Counted from the stretch's first letter, positions 49,509-59,093 are shown. The stretch is 64,000 nt of DNA from Bacteroidota bacterium (GCA_016713445.1 JADJPB010000013.1:1-64000), one strand, 5' to 3'. The notes: generated by a model from the letters alone, not told the origin. Made by a program: numbers and translations.

Positions 49509-49748
49509 CTAAATCGATTCAGCGAGAATAATCACTTTATTATTCAATAGTTCAACCACTCCGCCCTTCAATTCGAAGGTTTGGATTCCAGAAGTTGTTT
49601 TGATTTTTACCGTTCCATTTACCAATGTGGAGATAATGGACGCGTGATTCTCTAGCATTTGAAATCGACCATGTGATCCGGGTACCATGATTTCACTCAC
49701 TTCTCCTTCAAATACTTTTTTCTCCGGTGTTATTATTTCAAGTTGCAT
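49509..49748 (-). CDS. atpC: ATP synthase F1 epsilon subunit
   Basis: A 79-residue subunit of the F1 rotor. It is the beta-sandwich domain only (MQLEIITPEKKVFEGEVSEIMVPGSHGRFQMLENHA...). The C-terminal helical hairpin that inhibits ATP hydrolysis in E. coli is absent, as I know from other Bacteroidota. It begins 24 bp after the atpD stop, the same order as in other members of the phylum, where atpD and atpC are apart from the rest of the atp operon. Confidence 0.94.
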   Translation of the reverse strand: MQLEIITPEKKVFEGEVSEIMVPGSHGRFQMLENHASIISTLVNGTVKIKTTSGIQTFELKGGVVELLNNKVIILAESI

Positions 49749-49772
49749 GAATCGGTTTGTTTAATCTCTTAA

Positions 49773-51275
49773 TTATTTAGTTTCAGCGATCAATTTCTTT
49801 CCTTTCTCGATAGCGTCTTCGATAGTTCCTACCAAGTTAAACGCTGCTTCAGGATACTCATCCACTTCTCCATTTAAGATCATTTTAAACCCTTTGATGG
49901 TTTCTTCGATCGGAACTAATACTCCTTTTAATCCGGTGAATTGTTCAGCTACGTGGAATGGCTGTGATAAGAAACGTTGTACACGACGTGCGCGGTGAAC
50001 TACCCTTTTATCTTCATCACTTAATTCATCCATACCTAAGATGGCAATGATATCTTGTAACTCTTTGTAACGTTGTAAAATTTCTTTTACAGCTTGAGCT
50101 GTATCATAATGCTCATCACCCACCACATCACGAGAAAGAATTCTAGAAGTAGAATCCAAAGGATCTACTGCAGGATAAATTCCTAGCTCAGCGATTTTAC
50201 GATTCAATACAGTAGTAGCATCCAAGTGACTAAAGGTTGTTGCAGGAGCAGGATCGGTCAAGTCATCCGCAGGTACATATACCGCTTGAACTGAAGTGAT
50301 AGATCCACGTTTTGTTGAAGTAATACGCTCTTGCATCAATCCCATCTCTGTAGCTAATGTAGGCTGATAACCTACCGCTGATGGCATACGTCCTAATAAA
50401 GCTGATACCTCAGATCCGGCTTGCGTAAATCGGAAGATATTATCAATGAAGAAAAGGATATCACGTCCACCAGACTTCTCATCTCCATCACGGAAATATT
50501 CAGCAACTGTAAGACCTGATAAAGCTACACGCGCACGAGCACCAGGAGGCTCATTCATCTGTCCGAAAACTAAGGTAGCTTGACTCTTTTCTAATTCTTT
50601 TAAATCCACTTTCGACAAATCCCAGTCGCCAGCTTCCATACTGTGCTTAAATTCTTCGCCATATTTGATTACGCCTGATTCAATCATCTCACGTAACAAA
50701 TCGTTTCCTTCACGAGTACGCTCACCAACACCGGCAAATACAGAAAGTCCTGCATAACCTTTAGCGATATTATTGATCAATTCCATGATCAATACCGTTT
50801 TTCCTACACCCGCACCACCGAACAAACCAATTTTTCCGCCCTTGGAATAAGGTTCTAATAAATCGATTACTTTGATTCCTGTAAAAAGTACTTCCGCTTC
50901 AGTAGATAAATCTTCAAACTTAGGAGCGTCACGATGAATGGATAAACCACCTGTACCGTCCATTTGATTGATTCCATCAATAGCTTCTCCAACAACGTTG
51001 AAAAGTCGCCCTTTGATTTTTTCTCCAATAGGCATTTTGATAGCAGATCCAGTAGCAAGAACTGGCATTCCGCGCACTAAGCCATCTGTTGAATCCATCG
51101 CAATTGCACGCACCGTGTCTTCACCGATATGCTGTTGACATTCCAAAATTATTTTCTGACCATTTGGTCGGATGATCTCAAGCGCTTCTAATATGTTTGG
51201 GAGGTTAATTCCTTCTCCTTCAAAGCTTACATCGATTACTGGACCAATGACTTGAACGATTTTACCTTTATTCAT
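49773..51275 (-). CDS. atpD: ATP synthase F1 beta subunit
   Basis: The catalytic subunit of the F1Fo ATP synthase. The 500 residues show the Walker A GGAGVGKTVLIMELINN, the catalytic Glu in VGERTREGNDL, Walker B ILFFIDNIFRFTQAGSEVSALLGRMPSAVGYQPTL and the hinge motif DELSDEDK. The start MNKGKIVQVIGPVIDV is preferred over a longer reading because a TATTTTTG promoter lies at 51301-51308, inside the longer one. It reads intact and is divergent from ribF. Confidence 0.97.
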   Translation of the reverse strand: MNKGKIVQVIGPVIDVSFEGEGINLPNILEALEIIRPNGQKIILECQQHIGEDTVRAIAMDSTDGLVRGMPVLATGSAIKMPIGEKIKGRLFNVVGEAIDGINQMDGTGGLSIHRDAPKFEDLSTEAEVLFTGIKVIDLLEPYSKGGKIGLFGGAGVGKTVLIMELINNIAKGYAGLSVFAGVGERTREGNDLLREMIESGVIKYGEEFKHSMEAGDWDLSKVDLKELEKSQATLVFGQMNEPPGARARVALSGLTVAEYFRDGDEKSGGRDILFFIDNIFRFTQAGSEVSALLGRMPSAVGYQPTLATEMGLMQERITSTKRGSITSVQAVYVPADDLTDPAPATTFSHLDATTVLNRKIAELGIYPAVDPLDSTSRILSRDVVGDEHYDTAQAVKEILQRYKELQDIIAILGMDELSDEDKRVVHRARRVQRFLSQPFHVAEQFTGLKGVLVPIEETIKGFKMILNGEVDEYPEAAFNLVGTIEDAIEKGKKLIAETK

Positions 51276-51300
51276 GGTTGGGTATTTGAATTTGAGGGTG

Positions 51301-51308
51301 CAAAAATA
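51301..51308 (-). promoter_or_regulatory. TAnnTTTG promoter element
   Basis: TATTTTTG on the minus strand, 25 bp before the atpD ATG; it decides that start. Confidence 0.6.
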
Positions 51309-51412
51309 GATAAAAAAGCGCACGCAATGAAGGAAAACCTATTTTTGCTTCAATATAAGTTTATCAACATTTTTACGCAATTTTGTTGATAATATGGGCA
51401 CTAAGAAAAGAC

Positions 51413-52339
51413 ATGCAAATTTATAGAAATATAGACGAATACATTAAGCCTCAATATCCTATTGTTACTGTTGGCACCTTTGATGGAGTGCATGTTGGAC
51501 ATAAAATGATCCTCGAACGTCTTGCAACTTTGGCAAAAGAAAAGCACGGCGAGGTAGTACTGCTTACCTTTTATCCTCATCCTCGCAAAGTTTTATTTCA
51601 AGATTCAGCTCAATTGGAAATGATTACTTCCTTGGAGGATAAAATTGCTTTAATGAAACATTTTGGAGTTAAACATCTTGTTATTCAGCCTTTTACAATT
51701 GATTTTTCTAAGATGGAATACGAAGATTTCGTAAAAAACATTTTGGTGGAGAAGTTAGGGGTGAAAACTTTGGTCATCGGTTACGATCACCAGTTCGGTC
51801 ATCAACGCAAAGGATCGATGCATGAGTTAGAAAAAATGGCTCCACAATTTGGTTTTGAAGTGGAGGAGATTCCAGAACAAGATATTGATGCTATTGCCGT
51901 GAGTTCCACTCGTATTCGAAATGCACTCAAGAAGGGAGAAGTAAGGATCGCAGCTCATTTGTTAGGTTACGATTACCGTCTCTCCGGTAGAATAATTAAA
52001 GGTAAGCAGTTGGGTCGCACACTTGGATTTCCTACTGCAAATATGCAATGCAACGATCCCGATCAATTAGTTCCCGCCAATGGCATTTATGCAGTAATGG
52101 TTGAATGGAACGGGAACATGTTAAAAGGTGCTTTGAGTATTGGCCATCGCCCAACATTCGATAATGGCGATCGAACCATTGAAGTTCATATTTTGGGATT
52201 TGATGAAGATATTTATGGCGAAGCCATCACGCTTCATTTTAAGCATTACCTCCGACCTGAGTTGAAATTTAATTCAGCGGAAGAGCTCGTTGCTCAGATG
52301 CATAAGGATGTAGAGCAGTGTTATGAATTGCTTCGGTGA
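51413..52339 (+). CDS. ribF: Bifunctional riboflavin kinase / FAD synthetase
   Basis: It phosphorylates riboflavin to FMN and adenylates FMN to FAD. The 308 residues have an N-terminal adenylyltransferase domain with GTFDGVHVGHKMIL (HxGH-type), IGYDHQFGHQRKG and ISSTRIR-like AVSSTRIRNALKKG. The C-terminal kinase domain has LGRTLGFPTANM (PTAN motif), ANGIYAV and IEVHILGFDEDIYG. It reads intact. The ATG at 51413 begins the family sequence; an upstream TTG is unlikely. FAD made here would also supply the ApbE unit at 28.9-31.7 kb. Confidence 0.95.
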   Translation: MQIYRNIDEYIKPQYPIVTVGTFDGVHVGHKMILERLATLAKEKHGEVVLLTFYPHPRKVLFQDSAQLEMITSLEDKIALMKHFGVKHLVIQPFTIDFSKMEYEDFVKNILVEKLGVKTLVIGYDHQFGHQRKGSMHELEKMAPQFGFEVEEIPEQDIDAIAVSSTRIRNALKKGEVRIAAHLLGYDYRLSGRIIKGKQLGRTLGFPTANMQCNDPDQLVPANGIYAVMVEWNGNMLKGALSIGHRPTFDNGDRTIEVHILGFDEDIYGEAITLHFKHYLRPELKFNSAEELVAQMHKDVEQCYELLR

Positions 52340-52435
52340 AGATAATGAGGCGACTAAAGTTATGTACATTTCTCTTTTGAATAAAAAATTAATTTTTTCG
52401 TTTATTCTTTGTTGTCCTGCTTAACTTCACCATTC

Positions 52436-53041
52436 ATGTTGAACCACAAAATTTCCCTTGTTTTCTTGTTTATCATTCTTGCTATCCAAAGTCAAGGACA
52501 AACTTTGTTGGATACTATAGCGCTGAGTCAACAAAAAACTTTAAAATCTCTTGCTGCTGCAACGACTCAACCCGATTCCGTTTTTAAACTCGATTTGAGC
52601 AAACAAAAACATAAAGTGGTTCCAGAAGAAATTAGAAGCTTCAAAAATTTACAAGTTTTAAGGTTGTCAAGAAATAAATTAACCGAGATTCCGGAATGGA
52701 TTGGAGAATTGAAAAATTTGCAAGTGTTGGATTTAAGTTATAATAATTTAAAGATGTTGCCCGATTCTATTGGGAATTGTACTCAATTAGTTCATTTGGG
52801 ATTGAATCGAAATGTAATTGAAACTTTGCCACATACGATTGGTCGGTTAGAATTTTTAGAAGTAATCGAGTTATGGGATAATGAAATTATTTCGTTGCCA
52901 GATGAGATTAAACACTTACATAATTTAAAAACATTGGAGTTAAGAGGAATTTTATTTTCGAAGGAAGAACAAGAGCAAATTTTTAATTTGTTGCCCGAAA
53001 CAAATGTTTTTTTTTCACCAAGTTGTAATTGTAAAAATTAG
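52436..53041 (+). CDS. Secreted leucine-rich-repeat protein
   Basis: A 201-residue protein with a signal peptide (MLNHKISLVFLFIILAIQSQGQ). Five leucine-rich repeats of 23 residues follow, of the bacterial type L-x-x-L-x-L-S-x-N-x-L-x-x-I/L-P-x-x-I-G-x (for example LQVLDLSYNNLKMLPDSIGN). It ends in a Cys pair, SPSCNCKN. Such proteins bind other proteins; no partner is evident. It starts about 100 bp after ribF on the same strand. Confidence 0.88.
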   Translation: MLNHKISLVFLFIILAIQSQGQTLLDTIALSQQKTLKSLAAATTQPDSVFKLDLSKQKHKVVPEEIRSFKNLQVLRLSRNKLTEIPEWIGELKNLQVLDLSYNNLKMLPDSIGNCTQLVHLGLNRNVIETLPHTIGRLEFLEVIELWDNEIISLPDEIKHLHNLKTLELRGILFSKEEQEQIFNLLPETNVFFSPSCNCKN

Positions 53042-53111
53042 TGAGATTGTAGAAGTGCTTTATAATTGTATTTATAATTTGATAATATTGTTCATCTATT
53101 CGAATTAAATT

Positions 53112-53659
53112 ATGTACGCACCTTCACACTACAGCATCAAAGACCAAGAGCTACTCTTATCCTTTATTAAAGAGTTTCCTTTTGCAGTTTTATTTTGAAG
53201 GAAGAAGATTTTCCTTTAGCAACCCATATTCCCATGGAAGTGGTGATGGAAAGTGATAAACTGTTTTTATACGGACATATTTCTAGCATGAATCCTCAAG
53301 CAACTTTTATTGGGAAGGAAGGAGTGAAGGCCTTAGCAGTTTTTTCTGCTGGACATACTTACGTTTCTTCTTCTTGGTACAGTCATCCCAACGTTTCTAC
53401 TTGGAATTACAGGGCCGTTCATGTGAGTGGGAATTTGTCGGAACTTTCATCAGAGGAGTTCAAATCGCATTTATATAGAATGCAAAACAGCTATGAAAAA
53501 GGACAAGAAAAACCTGCATTAGAAGAAAATTTACCCGACGGACTTTTTGAAAAGTTTGTAAAAGCCATTCGCGGATTTAAAATTGAGGTGGTGAAGATGG
53601 AAGGAGCATGGAAGTTGAGTCAGAATCGAAATGAAAAAGATTACCAAGACATCATTTAA
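53112..53659 (+). CDS. PaiB-like FMN-binding protein, frameshifted
   Basis: A protein of about 182 residues of the PaiB / FMN-binding split-barrel family, annotated elsewhere as negative regulators. It starts MYAPSHYSIKDQELLLSFI and after an indel near 53190 continues KEEDFPLATHIPMEVV, LFLYGHISSMNPQ, HTYVSSSWYSHPNVSTWNYRAVHVSG and KAIRGFKIEV. These are the flavin-contact and dimer segments of the family. Regulation of sporulation or proteases is known only in Bacillus, so a general flavin-linked role is safer here. Confidence 0.85.
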
Positions 53660-54205
53660 GAATTGGAAAAATCAAACGATGCAGGAGCACAGGAAGTTGC
53701 GAAATGGAAATGAAAAAGAAATTTTTTTTTATATCAATTTGCAATGTATAATTTATAATAAGTAATTTTTCAAAACATTTACTCGCTTGAACCCCTGCAT
53801 ACTGCCCATAATTAGGAATAAGCATGTAATTATTTTTAGTATAAAGTTGAATTGCTTCGGGTTGTTTTTCTCCAGTCTCCAAAATGCATTTTTTGTATCC
53901 TAATTCTGTTGCCCATTTTTCAAGTTCTTTTAAACTAAAGAAGCAATTCCTTGGCCTCTGTATTTTAAAGGGACAAACATTCGCTTCACTTCCATCGTTT
54001 CGGCATCGAATTCCTTAATAGCTCCGCAACCAATAGCTTCTTCGTTTTTATAAGCCACTACCACATACTTTATGTTATCCGTTTTATTATACTGCGCATA
54101 GAATGCATGATCATCGCCATCTCTTACTTTTAATTCGAGATCAAGGTCGCGAACTAATGATTGAAAATAGGTATTGTCGGAATCGGTTCTTTTTAAATGG
54201 ATCAT
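53652..54205 (-). CDS. GNAT-family N-acetyltransferase, frameshifted
   Basis: Up to 184 residues: IKYVVVAYKNEEAIGCGAIKEF, EVKRMFVPLKYRGQGIASLV with the acetyl-CoA loop R-G-Q-G-I-A, and after an indel near 53925 KELEKWATELGYKKCILETGEKQPEAIQLYTKNNYMLIPNYGQY. The last 25 residues after CFEKLL do not look like the family and may be out-of-frame readthrough. It is convergent with the PaiB-like gene, overlapping by 8 bp. The substrate is unknown. Confidence 0.85.
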
Positions 54206-54355
54206 TTATCGGTTTGATTATACTGTTTATTTTTTTACTTTGTTCGCCAAAAGCCTTTGGTGAGTATTGTTTGCAAATTTGATGTTTTTTTGAATGGGAT
54301 GTATACAAGGGAAATTGATTTTTTGCATCTATCTTTACCAACTTAAAATAGTGTA

Positions 54356-55491
54356 TTGGATCAAGACAAAACGTTATCACCAGGTCGACTTGCCTGGGTA
54401 AAACTGAAGCAGCATAAATCTGCTATGTTCGGTTTGACAGTGATTGTACTTTCCATTTTTGTGGCTGTATTTTGTTATGTATTGGTGCCAGATAATACAC
54501 CCGATTCAAATTCAATGAATCTTCAAGTGAGTTTACAACCTCCAGGCACTACCATTTCTTTTTTGAAGATCCCAAGAGAAAATACGCAGGAAGTGGCTGT
54601 AATGAGTAAATGGTTAAGCGGGAGTCCGGCAGATGAAAAGCTAATTCCATTGTATGATTGGAGCATTGAGGATGGTTCGCTCTCTTATAGAGAATACACA
54701 GGCGATTATTCAAGTCCGGGGATGCGGGTGTGATTGCATTAGCAAGTTTGTCCGAGGATACCAAGATATTATCCGGATTTAATAAAGAGTTGATCGAAGA
54801 AAATTTTATTGTTTCGAAAACATTTTATTTAGGCACCGATCGGTTTGGTCGGGACTTATTAAGTCGATTGATGGTGGCGACAAGGGTTTCATTGTCGGTA
54901 GGATTAATAGCCGTTCTTATTTCGTTGATAATCGGAATCGGACTAGGATCTCTTGCTGGATTTTACCGTGGATGGGTCGATAAAATTATTTTGTGGTTCA
55001 TCAATGTGATCTGGTCCATTCCCACTTTATTGTTAGTGGTCGCGATAACCATGGCATTGGGAAAAGGATTTATTCAGGTCTTCATCGCGGTCGGACTCAC
55101 CATGTGGGTGGAAGTGGCTCGATTGGTTCGAGGTCAGTTTTTTTCTTTGCGGGAACAACAATATGTAGAAGCGGGAAGGGCATTAGGATTTAACGATAGT
55201 CGCATAATTCTCCGCCATATCCTACCCAATATTATCGGACCCGTAATTGTTATTGCGGCTTCAAATTTTGCTTCGGCTATTTTGCTGGAAGCTGGATTGA
55301 GTTTTTTGGGAATGGGTGCACAACCTCCTACACCAAGTTGGGGGATGATGATCAAGGAAAACTATTCTTACATCGTTGTCGATGCCGCTTGGCTCGCCAT
55401 TTTCCCCGGGGTAGCCATCGCTTTAATGGTGCTTTCGTTTACATTGTTGGGGAATGGATTGAGGGATGCATTCGATACCCGTAGCGCTTAA
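54356..55491 (+). CDS. OppC/DppC-type peptide ABC transporter permease, frameshifted
   Basis: A membrane subunit of an oligopeptide or dipeptide importer, about 378 residues when joined. The first helix is MFGLTVIVLSIFVAVFCYVLV. A periplasmic loop with SLQPPGTT follows; then, after an indel near 54728, LGTDRFGRDLLSRL (an OppC hallmark) and five helices with the EAA loop EAGRALGFNDSRIILRHILPN contacting the ATPase. It ends NGLRDAFDTRSA. It starts at TTG. No ATPase or binding-protein gene is adjacent; in Bacteroidota this permease often stands alone. Confidence 0.9.
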
Positions 55492-55603
55492 AATGCGATC
55501 CCTCGCCTTTACCAACTTTGAATTTTCCCTATAAAATTGAAACGTATAGATTGTTCCGGCATTCATTTCAAACCTAAATCCATCCACTCTAAAAGTAAAC
55601 CCA

Positions 55604-55637
55604 TAAAAAAAGGCCACCCTTTTGAGGTAGCCTTTTC
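55604..55637 (-). terminator. Rho-independent terminator
   Basis: Stem GGCCACC/GGTAGCC (one mismatch) within a run of As and Ts. On the minus strand it follows the SWIB gene stop by 18 bp. Confidence 0.7.
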
Positions 55638-55654
55638 TATACTTTTCTTAAGGA

Positions 55655-56170
55655 TTAAGAAAGGTGCTTGTTAACAAGCTTAGTCATTTCAAACATTGAA
55701 ACTTGACCTCTTCCTCCGAAAACAACTTTCAATTTATCATCAGCATTAATCATACGACGATTTTTCTTGTCTTGTAAGTTGTTCTTCTTAATGTAACCCC
55801 AGATTTTTTTAACTACTTCAGTACGTGGAACTGCTCCAGCACCAATAACCGCAGCCAATGAAGAGCTTGGAGTCATTGCTTTCATGAAAGCAGCATTAGG
55901 AGTACGTTTTACTTTTGCTTTTTTAGGAGCAGCAGCTTTCTTAGCGGCTTTCTTAGGAGCAGCTTTCTTTGCAGCTTTCTTAGGAGCAGCTTTCTTTGCA
56001 GCTTTCTTAGGAGCGGCTTTCTTTGCAGCTTTCTTAGGAGCAGCTTTCTTTGCAGCTTTCTTAGGAGCAGCTTTCTTTGCAGCTTTCTTAGGAGCAGCTT
56101 TCTTTGCAGCTTTTTTTGGAGCGGCTTTCTTAGTAGCCTTTTTAGCAGGTTTTGCTTTTTTAGTTGCCAT
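55655..56170 (-). CDS. SWIB-domain protein with histone-H1-like Lys/Ala/Pro tail
   Basis: A 171-residue predicted DNA-binding protein. Residues 1-90 are a tail built from a 9-residue unit A-A-P-K-K-A-A-K-K repeated about seven times, like the histone H1 C-terminal tail. Residues 95-171 form a SWIB/MDM2 domain (FMKAMTPSSSLAAVIG, VVKKIWGYIKKNNLQDKKNRRMINADDKLK, MFEMTKLVNKHL). SWIB domains occur in eukaryotic chromatin remodellers, and in Chlamydia and some Bacteroidota proteins. A nucleoid-compacting role is inferred. It reads intact, with its own terminator. Confidence 0.92.
   Translation of the reverse strand: MATKKAKPAKKATKKAAPKKAAKKAAPKKAAKKAAPKKAAKKAAPKKAAKKAAPKKAAKKAAPKKAAKKAAPKKAAKKAAAPKKAKVKRTPNAAFMKAMTPSSSLAAVIGAGAVPRTEVVKKIWGYIKKNNLQDKKNRRMINADDKLKVVFGGRGQVSMFEMTKLVNKHLS
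55935..56125 (-). repeat. 27-bp coding tandem repeat
   Basis: About seven near-identical 27-bp units encode the 9-residue A-A-P-K-K-A-A-K-K motif. Near-identity at DNA level, beyond what the protein needs, points to recent expansion. Confidence 0.85.
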
Positions 56171-56367
56171 TGTTTTTTTGTTTAATGATATTGAATGGTG
56201 CTAATTTATCTCAGTAATAATTTCATAGCGCGCATTCTCTAATAATTTATTAACAATGCCTATGGGGGAAATTGTTAATTTACAGAGGGGGCTCAGAGGG
56301 AAAAAATTATCCTTCTTTTTTTTAATTTTTTTAGGAGTGAAAAAATGATTTTTCAGAGGGAAATTGG

Positions 56368-57270
56368 TTAATTTTTATGATGATATAACAATACCATCCA
56401 TGCCTCTTGAACATCGCCTTTTTCAAGTAAATGGTGAGCCGCTAGATGCACAGCCATTGTTAAATTCTCTCTGTCACCACTGAGTGCATCGAAGAATTTT
56501 TTGACGTCTTCTCTCCCTGCGTATGCAGAAATTTCCTCTGTGGAAGGCAAATTTTCAGTGTTTCCAAGCAGTCCTAAATCGTTTCCCGTAAGAATTTTAC
56601 TGTATCGAATGGCTTCAGGAATTTCATCAACCCCCATCCCTAAAGTTGTAAGTGGCTTGGGAACGACGAATAATCCTTTGGCAGCTCTACTGTACCAATT
56701 TCCACCCAATCGTGCAACCTGATCGATCTTATATGGGTCGATGGCGCCACGTTCATCCAATACATCTTCCCTAATATGCATCAAAATGATTTCACAAATG
56801 ACCAACATGGCAGCACCACCTTTGGTCCCGGTTTCGATAATTTGTTTCACTTTGCATTCCATCTGTGCCGGTGATTCTAATACCCGTGGCGGTTTTACCA
56901 TGACCGAATCCTGCATCGTGAATCCCGATTTTACAAACTCGTTAACTCCTTTCGGATATTCCGTACTGGCCAACGACATTTGTTGAACCATATCGTAGCT
57001 TACTATATTAATGACGACTTCATCAATTTCACGAACATTGTCCAACGTGTTTTTCGTGGCACCGTCACGACCGCGAAGTGCTGGACTAAATATAATAGTG
57101 GCCGGATTGGATCCAAATGCATTGAAAAAACTGAACGGACTTAAGTTCACATTTCCGTTTTTATCGATGGTGCTGGCGAAAGCAATGGGTCTAGGCGCCA
57201 CCGCCCCAAGTAGGTAAGCATGCATTTCCTGGGTCTTTATTTCGGATGGATTTACTGTTTTAAATGACAT
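56368..57270 (-). CDS. Flavin reductase / flavoredoxin-family protein
   Basis: A 300-residue FMN-binding split-barrel protein. It begins with MHAYLLGAVAPRPIAFASTID, NVNLSPFSFFNAFGSNPATIIFSPA and SLASTEYPKGVNEF, the flavin-phosphate and ring-contact segments of the DIM6/NTAB family. About 90 extra residues follow after LGGNWYSRAAKGLF, typical of Bacteroidota members. It may reduce flavins or act as an electron carrier; the partner is unknown. It reads intact. The 200 bp between it and the SWIB gene hold a low-complexity purine/pyrimidine stretch and no gene. Confidence 0.88.
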   Translation of the reverse strand: MSFKTVNPSEIKTQEMHAYLLGAVAPRPIAFASTIDKNGNVNLSPFSFFNAFGSNPATIIFSPALRGRDGATKNTLDNVREIDEVVINIVSYDMVQQMSLASTEYPKGVNEFVKSGFTMQDSVMVKPPRVLESPAQMECKVKQIIETGTKGGAAMLVICEIILMHIREDVLDERGAIDPYKIDQVARLGGNWYSRAAKGLFVVPKPLTTLGMGVDEIPEAIRYSKILTGNDLGLLGNTENLPSTEEISAYAGREDVKKFFDALSGDRENLTMAVHLAAHHLLEKGDVQEAWMVLLYHHKN

Positions 57271-57350
57271 ATTTTCTTAATTGATTGATTTTCGGCTGCT
57301 AAATTCAGAAAGTATCCGGTATAATCATGCCTTTATTGCTAAAAGATTGT

Positions 57351-57358
57351 TATTTTTG
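57351..57358 (+). promoter_or_regulatory. TAnnTTTG promoter element for tRNA-Leu
   Basis: TATTTTTG, 77 bp before the tRNA. Confidence 0.5.
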
Positions 57359-57435
57359 CCCTCCGATTGGAAGGAACTTGAATTACCATCTATTTGAGCA
57401 CCTTTCATAAGTTCTTTGCCTTCATTATTGAAATC

Positions 57436-57517
57436 GCGCATGTGGCGTAATTGGTAGCCGCGCCAGACTTAGGATCTGGTGCCTCACGGCGTGGGGGTTC
57501 GAGTCCCTCCATGCGCA
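57436..57517 (+). tRNA. tRNA-Leu (anticodon TAG)
   Basis: An 82-base tRNA. The 7-bp acceptor stem GCGCATG/CATGCGC pairs fully. The anticodon loop reads CTTAGGA with anticodon TAG (codon CUA). The long class II variable arm is GCCTCACGGC, and the T loop is GGTTCGAGTCC. CCA is not encoded; the discriminator base is A. A strong terminator follows after 5 bp, so it is a single-tRNA unit. Confidence 0.96.
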
Positions 57518-57522
57518 CGATC

Positions 57523-57546
57523 AGCTCCGACTTTCGAGTCGGAGCT
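57523..57546 (+). terminator. Terminator hairpin with TTCG tetraloop
   Basis: A 10-bp perfect stem AGCTCCGACT/AGTCGGAGCT closed by TTCG, then ATCTTT. It lies 5 bp after the tRNA. Confidence 0.85.
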
Positions 57547-57725
57547 ATCTTTGACGAATTAGTGAAATTGAATTTCCAAAAGTCAGCAGGATTGACTTCG
57601 CTGTGAAATGATGCTCCTAATTTGTTAATTGCTATATTATATAAAGAATTTTCTAACATGACATCCGCTTTGTATCTATTTTGATGGAATGTTAGGTTTA
57701 TTATGAAGTAATTCCATTTAATACT

Positions 57726-59093
57726 ATGAATATCTTAAAAGAGAACATCGATACACTAAATGCAGTGTTGAAGGTGCAGTTAACGCCTGAAGATTATAAG
57801 CCGCAGGTAGATGATGCTATCCGTAAATATAAGAAAAAAGCATCGATGCCTGGTTTTCGCCCAGGTCATGTGCCTGAGAATTTGTTGCGTAAAATGTATG
57901 GAAAGTCGGTATTGGTAGATGAGTTGAATCGTATTGTTGCTGATTCTGTCGATAAGTTTATTACCGATAATAAGCTAAATGTTTTGGGAAACCCGATGCC
58001 AAAACCCGATAATGATTTTGAAATGAATTGGGATAAACCAGAAAATTTTGAGTTCGCTTTTGATGTTGCCTTGGCACCAGAAGTGAATCTAACATTACCT
58101 CCAACACATACCTTTACAGCTTACGATATTCAAGTAGAGGAAAAGTCCATCGACGAAGAAATTGATAAATTAGCTCGCCGCTTTGGGAATTACACAAGTC
58201 CGGAAGTTACCGATGCTGACTGTTCTGTTTATGGAACTTTTCGTGAGGTGGATGCCGCCGGAAATATAGTGGAAGGCGGGCATACCAATCAGGCTTTTAT
58301 GACCATCAGTAATATTGCCAACGAAACGGCACGTACGAAATTTTATGGGATGAAAGTGGGGGATATTATTATATTCAATCCATTGGCAGATATTCGTACC
58401 GAATCAGAAGTGAAATATCTGTTGGGAGTGAAGGAAGGCGTCATGGCGGATTACGATAAAGATTTTGCATTTACTATTGAACGTATTAATAAAGTAGAGA
58501 AAGCGGAGTTTAATCAAGCTTTATTTGATCAAGTATACGGTGAAGGTGTAGTTACCGATATCGCTAGCTTCCGTGATAAAATCCGTTCTGAAATCGCTCA
58601 GGGATACGGTTACGAAGCCGAGCATTCTTTAAAACATGAGATGGAAGATGTACTTTTGAAGGAAGCAAACTTAACCTTGCCCGATGAGTTTTTGAAGCGA
58701 TGGTTGAAGCAAAGTAACGAGAAAATTACCGATGAGCAGTTGGTAAATGAATATCATCAGTATGCCCGCGACTTGAAATGGAGATTGATCGAGAATAAAG
58801 TGTATGCCGATCAAAACATGACCATTAATAAGGAAGAGATTGAGAATTATGCAAGAACTATGATTATCGATCAGTATATGCGGTATGGACAGGCGCATAT
58901 GTTGGATGAAGAGAAGTTGAAGGAAATGACCGTGAAGTATATAAGCAACCAAGAATCAGTGCAAAGAATAGTGGAGAGCTTGAGTGGAAGAAAAGTGTTC
59001 GAATACCTGAACCAAATCGTAACGAAAGACGTTAAAAAGATTGGCCATGAAGAATATGTTGACCTCATGAGCCGTCATAAACACCATCATTAA
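57726..59093 (+). CDS. tig: Trigger factor
   Basis: A ribosome-bound chaperone that shields new chains. The 455 residues start MNILKENIDTLNAVLKVQ. The ribosome-binding motif is SMPGFRPGHVPENLLRK (G-F-R-x-G-x-x-P). A divergent FKBP-like middle domain (VYGTFREVDAAGNIVEGG) and a long helical C-terminal substrate cradle follow. It ends in a His/Lys-rich tail, SRHKHHH. Intact. It is followed by clpP and clpX, the conserved tig-clpP-clpX order, spacing 33 bp to clpP. Confidence 0.95.
   Translation: MNILKENIDTLNAVLKVQLTPEDYKPQVDDAIRKYKKKASMPGFRPGHVPENLLRKMYGKSVLVDELNRIVADSVDKFITDNKLNVLGNPMPKPDNDFEMNWDKPENFEFAFDVALAPEVNLTLPPTHTFTAYDIQVEEKSIDEEIDKLARRFGNYTSPEVTDADCSVYGTFREVDAAGNIVEGGHTNQAFMTISNIANETARTKFYGMKVGDIIIFNPLADIRTESEVKYLLGVKEGVMADYDKDFAFTIERINKVEKAEFNQALFDQVYGEGVVTDIASFRDKIRSEIAQGYGYEAEHSLKHEMEDVLLKEANLTLPDEFLKRWLKQSNEKITDEQLVNEYHQYARDLKWRLIENKVYADQNMTINKEEIENYARTMIIDQYMRYGQAHMLDEEKLKEMTVKYISNQESVQRIVESLSGRKVFEYLNQIVTKDVKKIGHEEYVDLMSRHKHHH

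Noticed and set aside
55884..56204. 106-codon plus-strand frame opposite the SWIB gene
   Set aside because: It is the antisense of the Lys/Ala tail (Ala/Phe repeats). The minus-strand gene is a recognised SWIB protein with its own terminator.
57436..57517. tRNA-Leu as an integration site
   Set aside because: There is no integrase, no repeated 3' tRNA fragment and no foreign-looking block on either side.
57405..57659. 84-codon minus-strand frame covering the tRNA
   Set aside because: It runs through tRNA-Leu and its terminator; coding potential is an artefact of the tRNA sequence.
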